64,000 nucleotides of DNA from an uncultured Geobacteraceae bacterium. Lineage in GTDB: Bacteria; Desulfobacterota; Desulfuromonadia; Geobacterales; Pseudopelobacteraceae. The translations under genes and the position numbers were made by a program. Of the stretch, positions 26,328-35,030 are shown in pieces. The number at the start of each line of letters is the position of its first letter. Position 1 is the first letter of the stretch. The DNA is taken from assembly GCA_903875605.1 (NCBI GenBank), contig CAIQWT010000032.1, forward strand, positions 1 to 64,000, given 5' to 3'. The notes beneath the pieces are model-generated. The model did not search any database. It was not told the DNA's origin and saw nothing but the letters and a program-made list of their open reading frames with translations.

Positions 26328-26969
26328 TCATATACTGGTTACTCCTTCACGAAGAGCATATTTGGTCAAAATTGCCACATTGAAAATATTCAGCTTCTTC
26401 ATGAGTTGCTGGCGATATGTTTCGACTGTCTTTGTGCCGATTCCGAGTGAAACGGCAATTTCCTTGGTGTTATTGCCACCGGTGATGAGTTTAAGCACCT
26501 CTTGTTCACGGGGTGTCAGCTCTGCTATGGGTTCCGGGTGGTTTTCTTTTTGTTGAACGTAACTATTGATAACACTTTCAACTAATTTAGAGCAGACATG
26601 TGTCTCGCCATTGGCAACGGCACGGATTGCACCCAAAAGTTCGTCGGAGTCGCACCCTTTTACAAGGTAACCATTAACACCTGCATTCAGTGCCTGTGTT
26701 ACAAAATGTTTATCTGAGTGCATGGACAACATGATAACCCTGCAAGCCGGTGCCTCTGACGCTATGAGGCGAGTTGCTTCGACACCGTTCATTTTCGGCA
26801 TACTCATATCCATCAGAATCACATCAGGTTGATGCTCTATCGCTAGCTGAACTGCTGACCGACCGTTGTCTGTCTGAGCAATAATAGTTATATCCTGCTC
26901 ACGCCCCAGAACATGGCAAATTCCTTCCCGCACTATATTGTGATCATCTGCCAGCAGAAGTCGTATCAT
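26328..26969 (-). CDS. NarL/FixJ-family response regulator
   Basis: The N-terminal receiver contains the acidic pair ADDH, the phosphoacceptor Asp in VILMDMSMPKMNG (residue 54 from this start), and the conserved Ser and Lys (MLSMHS; YLVKG). The C-terminal LuxR-type helix-turn-helix carries LTPREQEVLKLI and GTKTVETYRQQLMKKL. It has 213 residues from ATG 26969; an ATG at 26981 is also possible but its GGAG lies directly against the codon. The gene is 36 nt after the histidine kinase gene, and the pair is immediately upstream of the porin-cytochrome operon in the same direction. It therefore probably controls that operon; that link is inferred. Confidence 0.9.
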   Translation of the reverse strand: MIRLLLADDHNIVREGICHVLGREQDITIIAQTDNGRSAVQLAIEHQPDVILMDMSMPKMNGVEATRLIASEAPACRVIMLSMHSDKHFVTQALNAGVNGYLVKGCDSDELLGAIRAVANGETHVCSKLVESVINSYVQQKENHPEPIAELTPREQEVLKLITGGNNTKEIAVSLGIGTKTVETYRQQLMKKLNIFNVAILTKYALREGVTSI

Positions 26970-27005
26970 TTTTTTACTCATCTCCGGGCATACCTTTCTT
27001 GAATG

Positions 27006-28094
27006 CTATACAAATAATGGTGCCTGCAGCAAAACACGCGTGCCGCGCCCCGCTTCAGATTCCAGCATCATGGTCCCACCCATATGCAGGATTCTTTGGC
27101 GGATGCTGAAAAGGCCGAAACCATTTTTTTGTCCTTTTTGTCTATCGATCTGTTTAAGATCAAAACCAATGCCCGCGTCAGTGACTTCAACTTGTACCCC
27201 CTCGACATTATGGTTTAGAACCACCGACACTTGATCTGTTTTGGCATGCTTCACCACATTCACAAAAAGCTCGCGTATTACGTGAAAAAGAGCGGTGCTT
27301 GTCTCAATAGGAATGCTTTCCTGTTCAACTGCATTAAGGATTGTCACCTTTAAGCCGTGTTTTTCATTGAATTCGTCGCCCAGCCATTCAAGGGCCGCTT
27401 CAAGACCGAATTCATACAGGAGCGGCGGACTGATCTGTGTCGTAAGCGAACGCACGTCTTGAATTATCGTGCCCAGTACATCGTTTATTCCTTCAATTGA
27501 TGATTGGCACTTGCCGCATGAACTTTTACAGTTGAGATCATTCAGTTTCATCTTGGCGAAAATTAAATTCTGGCCGAGGTTGTCGTGCAGTTCGGTGGCA
27601 AAACGTCGCCTTTCTCGTTCTTCAGCGATGCATAGCTCTGTTGAGAGCGCCTGTAAATTGTTATTGGCGTTTATCAGCCCCAGTTCCGTCTGCATGTGCA
27701 TTTCAATTTCATTAGACAGGGATGCTGTTCGTTCCGTCACTAATATCTCAAGTCCATCCATGTAGAATCGCAGTTCCGACAAAATTAATGCAAAAGTTCC
27801 GTACACAAAGAGCCGGGAAGCTGCGTTCCAATAAACGACTATTCCATTAGTATACGTTATGTCCCACAAGGTATGGGCGTACGTAGCGAGAAAAACGCTG
27901 ACTATGGCGGCTGTCAACCCTTCATATTTTCCGGAGAACCAGACGATCAAGCCAATCGGCATAAGGTAAAATATGGATAACGAAACTTCCCAGCCGCTCG
28001 CACAGTCGATTATTCCTACAATAATAATTACCGAAAAACAGATTATATTTACGAACGATCTGGGCATTGCCACTTTGTTCACTCTGCGGAACAT
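27006..28094 (-). CDS. Membrane histidine kinase, HisKA_3 type, cognate to the NarL-type regulator
   Basis: A 362-residue protein. Residues about 14-110 form an integral-membrane sensor of about four helices. The dimerisation/phosphotransfer helix has EERERRRFATELHDNLGQN with His170. The ATPase domain includes a DAGIGFDL box and ends with RGTRVLLQAP. Just after the phospho-His helix there is a Cys group (Cys189, Cys193, Cys196; LNCKSSCGKCQ) that could bind a metal or respond to redox state; this is speculative. The membrane sensor resembles that of the nearby diguanylate cyclase at 28900-29775. Start ATG 28094; Met10 is an alternative. Confidence 0.88.
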   Translation of the reverse strand: MFRRVNKVAMPRSFVNIICFSVIIIVGIIDCASGWEVSLSIFYLMPIGLIVWFSGKYEGLTAAIVSVFLATYAHTLWDITYTNGIVVYWNAASRLFVYGTFALILSELRFYMDGLEILVTERTASLSNEIEMHMQTELGLINANNNLQALSTELCIAEERERRRFATELHDNLGQNLIFAKMKLNDLNCKSSCGKCQSSIEGINDVLGTIIQDVRSLTTQISPPLLYEFGLEAALEWLGDEFNEKHGLKVTILNAVEQESIPIETSTALFHVIRELFVNVVKHAKTDQVSVVLNHNVEGVQVEVTDAGIGFDLKQIDRQKGQKNGFGLFSIRQRILHMGGTMMLESEAGRGTRVLLQAPLFV

Positions 28095-28615
28095 ATTTTA
28101 GTTCTCCATGTGTTTTTGTTGGAGTCAGCGAAAACAGATGCTTATAGTAGGCAACAGAAAACCGGGTTTAATGAAATCTATGGCGAACATTACAACTAAT
28201 GTGCCATTCAAAAAATAAGATAAAAAGCAATAAAAACTGCATGTTATAAACACTATAATAAATGGCGTCAGTTCTGCCGTGGTGCAACATTAGTTGACAA
28301 AAAGTGTGATAAAACAGGGAAAAAGTTGTTAATACAGATAGTTAAGCGATGTAGACATAAGTTGCAGGCGCAACTTATGTCTTTGGCGGTGAAAAAGGCA
28401 GGTTGGAATGACTGTAAGATGCTGATAACAGCGTTAATGATGAGGTGGCTTTGACACGCTGTTAGAGAGTTTGATTGATTTCAAACGGTGACTCTGGTAT
28501 GTTAAATATCATTGTAACTATATAGCACTATGCAAAATATTGTTAATTCTGTGTGAGTTTCACACTGATTGCGGACGTGCCTAACAGTTGTAAGAGGCAG
28601 ACAGGGGAAACCGGG
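28095..28615. other. Noncoding divergent region with inverted repeats
   Basis: About 520 nt separate the histidine kinase gene (minus) from the small lipoprotein gene (plus). It is A/T-rich. It contains the 13-bp perfect hairpin at 28353-28382 and an 8-bp inverted repeat, TAACAGCG/CGCTGTTA (28426-28464). I found no convincing coding frame with a ribosome binding site. Promoters for both flanking genes should lie here but none is clear by eye. Confidence 0.4.
28353..28382. other. Perfect 13-bp hairpin in a gene-free stretch
   Basis: AGACATAAGTTGC and GCAACTTATGTCT are separated by AGGC and followed by TT on the plus strand. It could be the terminator of a small RNA starting somewhere in 28100-28350, or a protein-binding palindrome. 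No coding gene on either strand ends nearby. Confidence 0.45.
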
Positions 28616-28792
28616 ATGAAAATCGCGCTTATAATATTAATCACTTTGGTGGCGGGGTGTACCAAGGTAAGTGATGAGGAATTACAGGCGAAGATCAATG
28701 CCTGCTCTGCAGCCGGGATGAACTATTCATACCTGAATGACTTTAGAGGCAGGCCGTATGACGTGATGTGCGTTGCCAAAAGATTACGATAA
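28616..28792 (+). CDS. Small lipoprotein of unknown function
   Basis: A 58-residue product from ATG 28616. The signal peptide is MKIALIILITLVAGC, with a clear lipobox (LVAGC). The mature part has two further Cys residues (NACSAAG and VMCVAK) that could form a disulfide. The longer in-frame start at 28553 lacks a signal-peptide arrangement. I do not recognise the family. The gene stands alone on the plus strand, upstream of the diguanylate cyclase. Confidence 0.6.
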   Translation: MKIALIILITLVAGCTKVSDEELQAKINACSAAGMNYSYLNDFRGRPYDVMCVAKRLR

Positions 28793-28899
28793 ACAGTTAG
28801 TTAATACTATTATGCTGTTGCTTGTATCAAGGACATGCGCTATTCTGCCGATGATCTTTTCCTCATATAAGCGTGTTTACTGGCGTAGTGGTGCATAGA

Positions 28900-29775
28900 A
28901 TGTTCAGGCTCCTCCATAATAATATAGTTCGCAACTTTTCGACACGTAATCCAACTATAACACTGCTGTATTGTTCTGTTTTCCTTCTGTTTCTCGGTTG
29001 GCTCGATATCATTACCGGCGATTACTCGCTTATTGTTTTCTACCTCATTCCGGTCTCTCTTGCTGCATGGTTTGTCAGTCGGCAGAGCGGCCTGCTTTTT
29101 TGTCTGCTGGCCGTTGTCGTTCGTTTTGTTGCTGATGAATGGCCACGTTCGGCAATTTTTAGCCATTCTGTTCAGCATTACTGGAACGTTCTGATTGAAT
29201 TCCTCTTTCTGGTTATTATGAGTCTGCTCTTTTCAGCGCTGAAAAAGAATCTTGAAAACGAAAAAGAGCTGGCGCGCCGTGACCCACTTACAAATACGCT
29301 GAATCGTCGCTCTTTCTTCGACTTGGCTGAACATGAGATCAATCGCTCACAACGCTATGATCTGCCCTTGACGGTGGCGTATATTGATCTGGATAATTTT
29401 AAAGTTGTAAATGATCAACTTGGTCATAAAACCGGTGATTGTCTACTGATGGAAGTAGTTGCAACAATCCGGTCAAATATCAGGAGTTCAGATATTCTGG
29501 CTCGATTCGGTGGCGATGAATTTGTGATACTGCTGCCGAATACGCCAGGAGAAGCTGCGTTGGCGTTTCTGAATAAAGTACATGAAAGCCTTAATCAGTC
29601 AATGGAGCTGAAGGGGTGGCCGGTCAGTTTTAGTATCGGGGCTGCCACGTATGTTAAGTCTCCTCTAACGGTGGATGAAGTTATCCATCATGCTGATGAA
29701 CTCATGTACTCGGTCAAGCATGGCGGCAAGAACAGACTGCTTCACAGAGAGATAGGAGAGGACGCACATGGCTAA
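28900..29775 (+). CDS. Membrane diguanylate cyclase (GGDEF)
   Basis: Makes cyclic di-GMP. About 115 N-terminal residues form four membrane helices. The GGDEF domain follows DPLTNTLNRR and carries an intact active site (FGGDEF) and the inhibitory I-site RxxD five residues before it (RSSDILARFGGDEF). It should be catalytically active. ATG 28900 is chosen; an in-frame GTG at 28873 is possible, and neither has a strong ribosome binding site. The membrane part shares D-x-x-(T/S)-G, FYL-x-P and WF motifs with the histidine kinase at 27006-28094, so the two may sense the same signal. The gene overlaps the DoxX gene by 8 nt. Confidence 0.9.
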   Translation: MFRLLHNNIVRNFSTRNPTITLLYCSVFLLFLGWLDIITGDYSLIVFYLIPVSLAAWFVSRQSGLLFCLLAVVVRFVADEWPRSAIFSHSVQHYWNVLIEFLFLVIMSLLFSALKKNLENEKELARRDPLTNTLNRRSFFDLAEHEINRSQRYDLPLTVAYIDLDNFKVVNDQLGHKTGDCLLMEVVATIRSNIRSSDILARFGGDEFVILLPNTPGEAALAFLNKVHESLNQSMELKGWPVSFSIGAATYVKSPLTVDEVIHHADELMYSVKHGGKNRLLHREIGEDAHG

Positions 29776-30214
29776 GGGAAGTTTTGACGCTACGGGCTTG
29801 TTTGCCCCTTTGATGCTCCGTATTCCGCTTGGTCTGATCTTCATGGCACACGGTTCACAGATGCTGTTCGGCCTTTTCGGCGGGCAGGGATTAACCGGTA
29901 CGTTCAGGACTTTTGAAGATAAAATGGGTATTCCACCGATTTTTACGTTATTGGCAATCATCGCCGAATTTGGCGGAGGTTTCGGAATTCTCACCGGGTT
30001 CATGACGCGCCTCTCTGCCGCCGGTGTCTCGGCGGTTATGTTGGTTAGCATCTATAAAGTTCACTGGATTCACGGTTTTTTTCTTAACAGCAGCTGTGTT
30101 GCCGGTCGCGGCCACGGCATTGAATATAATATTGCTCTGCTCGGTATGGCGCTTTATCTGGTGATCGCCGGGGGCGGCAGATGGTGTCTTGACCGACTGG
30201 TATTCCGCTCTTAG
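29768..30214 (+). CDS. DoxX-family membrane protein
   Basis: A 148-residue protein with four predicted helices and the family's typical start ([22 protein letters not shown], shown here only in part as the first helix) and [16 protein letters not shown] segment. Members are small membrane proteins linked to thiol or quinone redox stress in some bacteria; the exact substrate is unknown. ATG 29768 lies inside the end of the diguanylate cyclase gene with GGAG upstream, so the two genes are cotranscribed. A GC-rich hairpin follows. Confidence 0.85.
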   Translation: MAKGSFDATGLFAPLMLRIPLGLIFMAHGSQMLFGLFGGQGLTGTFRTFEDKMGIPPIFTLLAIIAEFGGGFGILTGFMTRLSAAGVSAVMLVSIYKVHWIHGFFLNSSCVAGRGHGIEYNIALLGMALYLVIAGGGRWCLDRLVFRS

Positions 30215-30241
30215 ATTCAATCTCATCGTTTTTAAATTCCT

Positions 30242-30262
30242 GGCGGGCTTGCCCGCCTTTCT
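30242..30262 (+). terminator. Hairpin terminator between the DoxX gene and prfC
   Basis: GGCGGG-CTTG-CCCGCC is a GC-rich stem followed by TTTCT. It lies 27 nt after the DoxX stop codon and only 12 nt before the prfC ribosome binding site. It probably ends the upstream transcript, but because it is so close to prfC it could also attenuate read-through into that gene. Confidence 0.65.
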
Positions 30263-30284
30263 ATTGTCTAAGGAGCTCTGCCCA

Positions 30285-31868
30285 GTGGAACTGTTCAACC
30301 AGAAAGAAGTTGAAAAACGCCGTACCTTTGCCATAATCAGTCATCCCGACGCCGGTAAGACAACTATTACAGAGAAACTTCTGCTTTTCGGCGGAGCCAT
30401 TCAGCAGGCCGGCGAGGTCCGTGCCCGCAAGAGCGCTCGCCATGCCACTTCAGACTGGATGGATCTGGAAAAACAGCGTGGTATCTCAGTGACTTCGTCG
30501 GTAATGAAGTTTACCTATGACGAAAGTGAAATAAACCTGCTTGATACTCCAGGCCACAACGATTTTTCAGAAGATACTTATCGTGTACTGACCGCCGTTG
30601 ACTCCGTACTGATGGTGATCGACTCAGTTAAAGGAGTAGAAAGTCAAACCCGGAAGCTGCTGGAAGTATGCCGACTGCGGCACACTCCGATCATGACTTT
30701 TATGAACAAGCTCGACCGGGAAGGACAGGAGCCGTTTGATCTCCTTGACGATATTGAAAAAAACCTCCACATGCAGACTGCGCCTATTACCTGGCCGATC
30801 GGTATGGGCAAAAGGTTCCGTGGCACTTATCATCTGTACACTAAAGAGCTGACTTTCTTTGACGCAGAAGCGGACAACGGCACCGGAGAAATAATTACTG
30901 TTAACGGCCTTAATGATCCCATTCTGGATGAACTTCTGGGGAGTCAGGTAGTAGAGTTGAGAAATGATATAGAGCTGCTGGAGGGAGCCGGCCATCCCTT
31001 CAATATGGCTGAGTATCTTGCCGGTCGCCAGACGCCGGTTTTCTTTGGCAGTGCTATCAATACGTTCGGCGTACAGCAGCTGCTCGACGCCTTTGTCCAG
31101 TATGCACCACATCCGCTGCCTCGCGAGAGCGCCACTCGCAGTGTCTCCCCATACGAAGAACCTTTTAGCGGCTTTACCTTTAAGATTCAGGCGAATATGG
31201 ACCCGGCGCATCGTGACCGCATCGCGTTCTTCCGGATCTGTTCCGGCAAGTTTACCCGTGGCATGAAGGTTCGCCATGTCCGTCTGGGGCGTGATGTTCA
31301 GATCGCCAATGCCACTATCTTTATGGCGCAGGATCGAACCAATGTTGAAGAGGCCTGGCCGGGTGACATCATCGGCATTCATAACCACGGCACAATCAAG
31401 ATTGGTGATACCTTCACCATGGGTGAAGATCTCAAATTCACCGGTATTCCGAGCTTTGCCCCCGAGCATTTCCGCAAGGTGCGACTGCTGAATCCGATGA
31501 AATCCAAAGCACTGGAAAAAGGGCTGGTACAGCTGGCAGAAGAGGGCGCCACACAGGTGTTCAAGCCGTTGATGGGCTCAGACTGGGTGATTGGCGCAGT
31601 TGGACTCCTGCAGTTTGAGGTAGTTATGCATCGCCTTGAACATGAATACAGCGTTAAAGTGGCTTTTGAACCGGTCAGTTATGTTACAGCCCGCTGGGTA
31701 AGTGGTGAAAAGAAGTATATCGAGGATTTTGAGAAGAAAGAGGCGATGCACGTTTATATCGATGGTGAAGGCAAACTGACCTATATGGCCGGCAGTCAGT
31801 GGCGCCTGGATAATACGATTGAAAGTTGGAAAATGCTGGAGTTTCATGAAACCAGTGAGCACAGTTAG
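30285..31868 (+). CDS. prfC: Peptide chain release factor 3
   Basis: A GTPase that recycles release factors 1 and 2 from the ribosome after termination. The 527-residue length from GTG 30285 (AAGGAG at 30270-30275) matches the 529 residues of E. coli RF3; the in-frame upstream start at 30189 lies inside the DoxX gene and is rejected. The G-domain motifs are intact: SHPDAGKTT (P-loop), [12 protein letters not shown] (switch I), [12 protein letters not shown] (G3) and NKLDREG (G4). The C-terminal domains match the RF3 pattern, including [16 protein letters not shown]. Confidence 0.95.
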   Translation: MELFNQKEVEKRRTFAIISHPDAGKTTITEKLLLFGGAIQQAGEVRARKSARHATSDWMDLEKQRGISVTSSVMKFTYDESEINLLDTPGHNDFSEDTYRVLTAVDSVLMVIDSVKGVESQTRKLLEVCRLRHTPIMTFMNKLDREGQEPFDLLDDIEKNLHMQTAPITWPIGMGKRFRGTYHLYTKELTFFDAEADNGTGEIITVNGLNDPILDELLGSQVVELRNDIELLEGAGHPFNMAEYLAGRQTPVFFGSAINTFGVQQLLDAFVQYAPHPLPRESATRSVSPYEEPFSGFTFKIQANMDPAHRDRIAFFRICSGKFTRGMKVRHVRLGRDVQIANATIFMAQDRTNVEEAWPGDIIGIHNHGTIKIGDTFTMGEDLKFTGIPSFAPEHFRKVRLLNPMKSKALEKGLVQLAEEGATQVFKPLMGSDWVIGAVGLLQFEVVMHRLEHEYSVKVAFEPVSYVTARWVSGEKKYIEDFEKKEAMHVYIDGEGKLTYMAGSQWRLDNTIESWKMLEFHETSEHS

Positions 31869-32101
31869 TGAGGAAACCGACTACGGAGATGCGGGGGCGG
31901 AAAGGGAAAAGAGAATCATCCAACTTTAAAGCAACTGTGCAGGCCCTCGTAGGCATGTCATACAGCCATTTTCCGCTTATTCTGCCGGGTGTACATCCGC
32001 TGGTGGCACCGCTCATCATGTTTCGTCTTAAACGGCGCGGGTATTCAAATTGTCGTGTCGAGGTCTCAGGTTCAGGACTGGTAGTGTACGCAGACCGTTG
32101 A
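31868..32101 (+). CDS. Small hypothetical protein downstream of prfC
   Basis: A 77-residue frame starts with GTG on the last base of the prfC stop codon; an ATG at 31889 is an alternative. It is basic at the N-terminus, with a central hydrophobic stretch (YSHFPLILPGVHPLVAPLIMF) and a C-terminal VEVSGSGLVVYADR. The position and overlap suggest coupling to prfC. I do not recognise it, and the minus-strand frame over the same bases looks like a shadow. Confidence 0.45.
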   Translation: MRKPTTEMRGRKGKRESSNFKATVQALVGMSYSHFPLILPGVHPLVAPLIMFRLKRRGYSNCRVEVSGSGLVVYADR

Positions 32102-32115
32102 CGGTAAGTTTTTCA

Positions 32116-33204
32116 TTACATAAATTTTGATATTTCAAAGCCAATCTGCCCGAGCGGCAGTACTTCATCAGCAACGCCACCATCTACGCAGGCTTTAGGC
32201 ATGCCGTAAATAGTTGAGGTCGCTTCGTCCTGTGCGATCGTAACCCCACCCTTCTGCTTGAGCGTCTGCATCCCTTTAAAACCATCACTTCCCATTCCGG
32301 TAAGAATAACACCAAGCATGGCGCCTGCTGAAGCCTCTGCCATACTTGACATCATAAGGTCGATTGAAGGGATGTAGACATAGTGCGGATATGCACTGGT
32401 TGGTTGAGTCCGGACTACTAGGTGTGTCCCCTGGCGTACCAACGTTGTGTGCATTCCCCCCGGCGCAACCAGAGCCAGGCCAGGCTTGAGGATGTCGCCG
32501 TCGACCGCTTCACGAATAGTCATTGAGCATTTTGCGTTAAGCCGGTCGGCATAAGGCCCGGTAAAAGCTTTTGGCATGTGGATGCCGACCATGATGCCAT
32601 AGGGGAAGTTTACCGGGATACGCGATAGGACTTCCTGGAGCGCAACCGGTCCACCTGTGGAAGCTCCGATACCGACATACTGAATTTTTTTGCCGAGAAA
32701 TTTTGATGAAGTCGGTCGTTGAAGTACAGTGTTGCCGGTTGCTGCCGGGCGTGCCGACGGAGATGCCGTACCGTGTGAACGTCTTAAGTTTGATGCGAGC
32801 GCTTCCTTGATCTTGCGCATCAGTTCCTGGCGGAAAATATTCTGGGCATCTGAAGAGTCGGTAACATTTTTAGGAATGTAGTCAACAGCTCCGGCGTCAA
32901 GTGCTTCAAAAGTTGACGTAGCGCCTTCATTGGTCAGGGTAGAGACCATAATGATCTTAGTCGGTGCCTTGGCCATGATCTGTTTCAGGGCGGTAATGCC
33001 GTCCATACGCGGCATTTCGACGTCCATCGTGATGAGATCAGGCTTGAGGGCAATGGCCTTTTCTACGCCCTCTATGCCGTCACCCGCCGTGCCAACGATA
33101 TCAAAGGAAGGTTCTTTTGAAAGGACACTGCGGATAGCCATCCGCATAAATGAGGAGTCATCAACTATCAGAATACGGGTTTTTACTTGATGCGGCATTA
33201 TCAT
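32116..33204 (-). CDS. cheB: Chemotaxis response regulator protein-glutamate methylesterase
   Basis: Removes methyl groups from chemoreceptors when phosphorylated. The receiver domain (residues 9-125) has VDDSS and the phospho-Asp61 (ITMDVEMPRMDG). The esterase domain has the Ser of GASTGGP, the His of GIHMPKAFTGPYADRLN, and the Asp of GMGSDGFKG, which form the catalytic triad. The linker between the domains is Ser/Pro-rich. It is the last gene of the minus-strand cluster cheW-cheA-cheR-HDOD-cheB. No chemoreceptor or free-standing CheY lies nearby. Confidence 0.93.
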   Translation of the reverse strand: MIMPHQVKTRILIVDDSSFMRMAIRSVLSKEPSFDIVGTAGDGIEGVEKAIALKPDLITMDVEMPRMDGITALKQIMAKAPTKIIMVSTLTNEGATSTFEALDAGAVDYIPKNVTDSSDAQNIFRQELMRKIKEALASNLRRSHGTASPSARPAATGNTVLQRPTSSKFLGKKIQYVGIGASTGGPVALQEVLSRIPVNFPYGIMVGIHMPKAFTGPYADRLNAKCSMTIREAVDGDILKPGLALVAPGGMHTTLVRQGTHLVVRTQPTSAYPHYVYIPSIDLMMSSMAEASAGAMLGVILTGMGSDGFKGMQTLKQKGGVTIAQDEATSTIYGMPKACVDGGVADEVLPLGQIGFEISKFM

Positions 33205-33235
33205 CAGGGCGTCGCCTTTTAGCTGTATGTCAGCC

Positions 33236-34129
33236 TTAGAGAGGTGAGAAAATAGAGGCGACCAGTTCTTTTACATCTGGAATAGCATCATCAAGCTCAT
33301 AACAGAAGCGTTCCACATCCATCTGCTCAAGCGCAGGCGATTCATTTTTCAGTATCGTCCAGGCTTCTTCGTCACCCAGATTGAAGCTGATCCACTCCAG
33401 GCCTCCGTAGTTCAATTCGCGCACAGTACAGAATAGATCTGACAGATTGACGATGGCACAAAGAATCGGATCAACAACCGCCTCACCAGGGTTATGGTGA
33501 TGCGCTATGACATCGCAATAGGCTTCGGGAAAGTTCCATTTACGCGCCATGCTGAGACCGATCTCGCAGTGCGTAGTGCCGAGAAGTTCGGCCTCGGCCT
33601 CAACGAGTTTTACAGGATGGGTCTTGATGTATTCAAGGACATCTGAAAAAGGCTCACGCAGAAAGTTGCTTAAAAAAACTTCGCCCAAATCATGAATAAT
33701 ACCCGATATGTAGGCTTTCTCAAGATCCTGGTAGCCGATTTTTTTGGCGATGATTTTGGAAACCATACCTACTCCGAAGGAATGTTCCCAGAAGGCATTC
33801 AGTTCCAGCGCACCGGTTGTTCCGTCAAAAGCGTTGATAACAGACGTCGTTAGAGCCAGTTCGCGTACATGACGCAGTCCGAGGTAAACAAGGGCTCGTT
33901 TCAGTGACGTGATTTCCTGGGCAGGCTTATATACCGGCGAGTTAAGGAGTTTCATGATTCTGGCAGTCATAACCTGATCGGAAAGCATCAAATCAGCAAC
34001 CGCTTCGACGCTGACATCGGGGTCATCAAGCAGCTGCAGTACTTTGGTCGCGACAATCGGGATGGTCGGAAGATCGTCAACAGCTCCAACCAGTATTTCG
34101 GCCCGCTCTAACATTAGATTTTTATCCAT
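33236..34129 (-). CDS. HDOD-domain signalling protein
   Basis: A 297-residue protein. The HDOD region carries LPTIPIVATKVLQLLDDPD and the HD-like segment YISGIIHDLGEVFLSNFL, and later AHHHNPGEA. These domains are related to HD phosphohydrolases but often lack catalytic residues and work as scaffolds. It lies between cheR and cheB (18 nt after cheR) and therefore probably takes part in the same chemosensory pathway. Its output is unknown. Confidence 0.88.
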   Translation of the reverse strand: MDKNLMLERAEILVGAVDDLPTIPIVATKVLQLLDDPDVSVEAVADLMLSDQVMTARIMKLLNSPVYKPAQEITSLKRALVYLGLRHVRELALTTSVINAFDGTTGALELNAFWEHSFGVGMVSKIIAKKIGYQDLEKAYISGIIHDLGEVFLSNFLREPFSDVLEYIKTHPVKLVEAEAELLGTTHCEIGLSMARKWNFPEAYCDVIAHHHNPGEAVVDPILCAIVNLSDLFCTVRELNYGGLEWISFNLGDEEAWTILKNESPALEQMDVERFCYELDDAIPDVKELVASIFSPL

Positions 34130-34147
34130 ACAATTAAACCTCTTGGG

Positions 34148-34975
34148 TTATTTTTTGTAGCCAAAGCCGCCGGGAAAGTGGACCGTCTTGAACTTGTCGT
34201 TGACACCGTGCAGGGATTCCGACTGCCCGACAAAGAAGTGCCCGTAGGGCTGCAGGTTGTTGTAAAAGTGCTGTACGACTTTTGACTTCGAAGCGGTATC
34301 AAAATAGATCAGGACATTGGCGCAGAAGATAAAATCAAAACTCTTCATAAAAATCATTTTTGAATCTTCATACAGGTTGAGCTTGTTAAAGGTAACGAAT
34401 TTCTTTACTTCAGGAGACAGAATGAACTTACCGTTTTCCTCGCGGATATATTTTCTCTTGTACACTTCCGGGATGTTTCTCACCGAATAAGCGTTGTAAA
34501 TTCCTTCCTTGGCCTGTGCTATCACAGTTTCATTAATGTCGGTACCAATAATCTCGATAATCCAGTCTTTGAGCAGTGTGGAACGCTTTTCAAGAAGGAT
34601 CATCGCCATCGTATAGGCTTCCTCACCAGAAGATGATGCGGCGCTCCAGATGCGCAGTTTGCGGAAACCCATTTTGTTCTTCACGCTAACCAGTTCCGGA
34701 AGCAACTTGTTTTCCAGCGCCGCTAACTGAGGTACATTACGGAAAAAATAAGTTTCGTTGGTGGTGATTTCATCCATCAAAAACTTTAGTTCTTCAGATC
34801 CGCGAGCAGACTTCAGCAGGAGGTAATAGTCTTGACATGTTTTGGTGCCGGTGGCTTCCATGCGTCGCGTAAGTCTACTTTCCAAAAAATATTTTTTGGT
34901 AGTGTGAAAATACATGCCGCAAATGTTGTAAATAAAATCACGTAGTTGCTCAAAATCTTTATCGCTTATAGCCAC
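34148..34975 (-). CDS. cheR: Chemotaxis protein methyltransferase
   Basis: Transfers methyl groups from S-adenosylmethionine to receptor glutamates. The 275-residue protein has the N-terminal CheR helices and a Rossmann methyltransferase core: LRIWSAASSSGEEAYTMAM for cofactor binding, GTDINETVIAQAK, and FDFIFCANVLIYFD. It starts with GTG 34975, with AAGGAG 6 nt upstream. It lies 55 nt after cheA. Confidence 0.93.
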   Translation of the reverse strand: MAISDKDFEQLRDFIYNICGMYFHTTKKYFLESRLTRRMEATGTKTCQDYYLLLKSARGSEELKFLMDEITTNETYFFRNVPQLAALENKLLPELVSVKNKMGFRKLRIWSAASSSGEEAYTMAMILLEKRSTLLKDWIIEIIGTDINETVIAQAKEGIYNAYSVRNIPEVYKRKYIREENGKFILSPEVKKFVTFNKLNLYEDSKMIFMKSFDFIFCANVLIYFDTASKSKVVQHFYNNLQPYGHFFVGQSESLHGVNDKFKTVHFPGGFGYKK

Positions 34976-35030
34976 GTTTCACTCCTTAGGCGTCTTTACC
35001 AGTGCTCTGCTGCAGCAGTTGATAACTTGA

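Noticed and set aside
28192-28206. Sigma-54 promoter on the minus strand ahead of the left histidine kinase (TGGCAC-N5-TTGT)
   Set aside because: The invariant GC of the -12 element is GT here, and the distance to the start codon is otherwise ordinary. Too weak to call.
30624-31469. 281-codon minus-strand frame inside prfC
   Set aside because: It lies wholly within a strongly conserved gene, has no ribosome binding site and no recognisable product.
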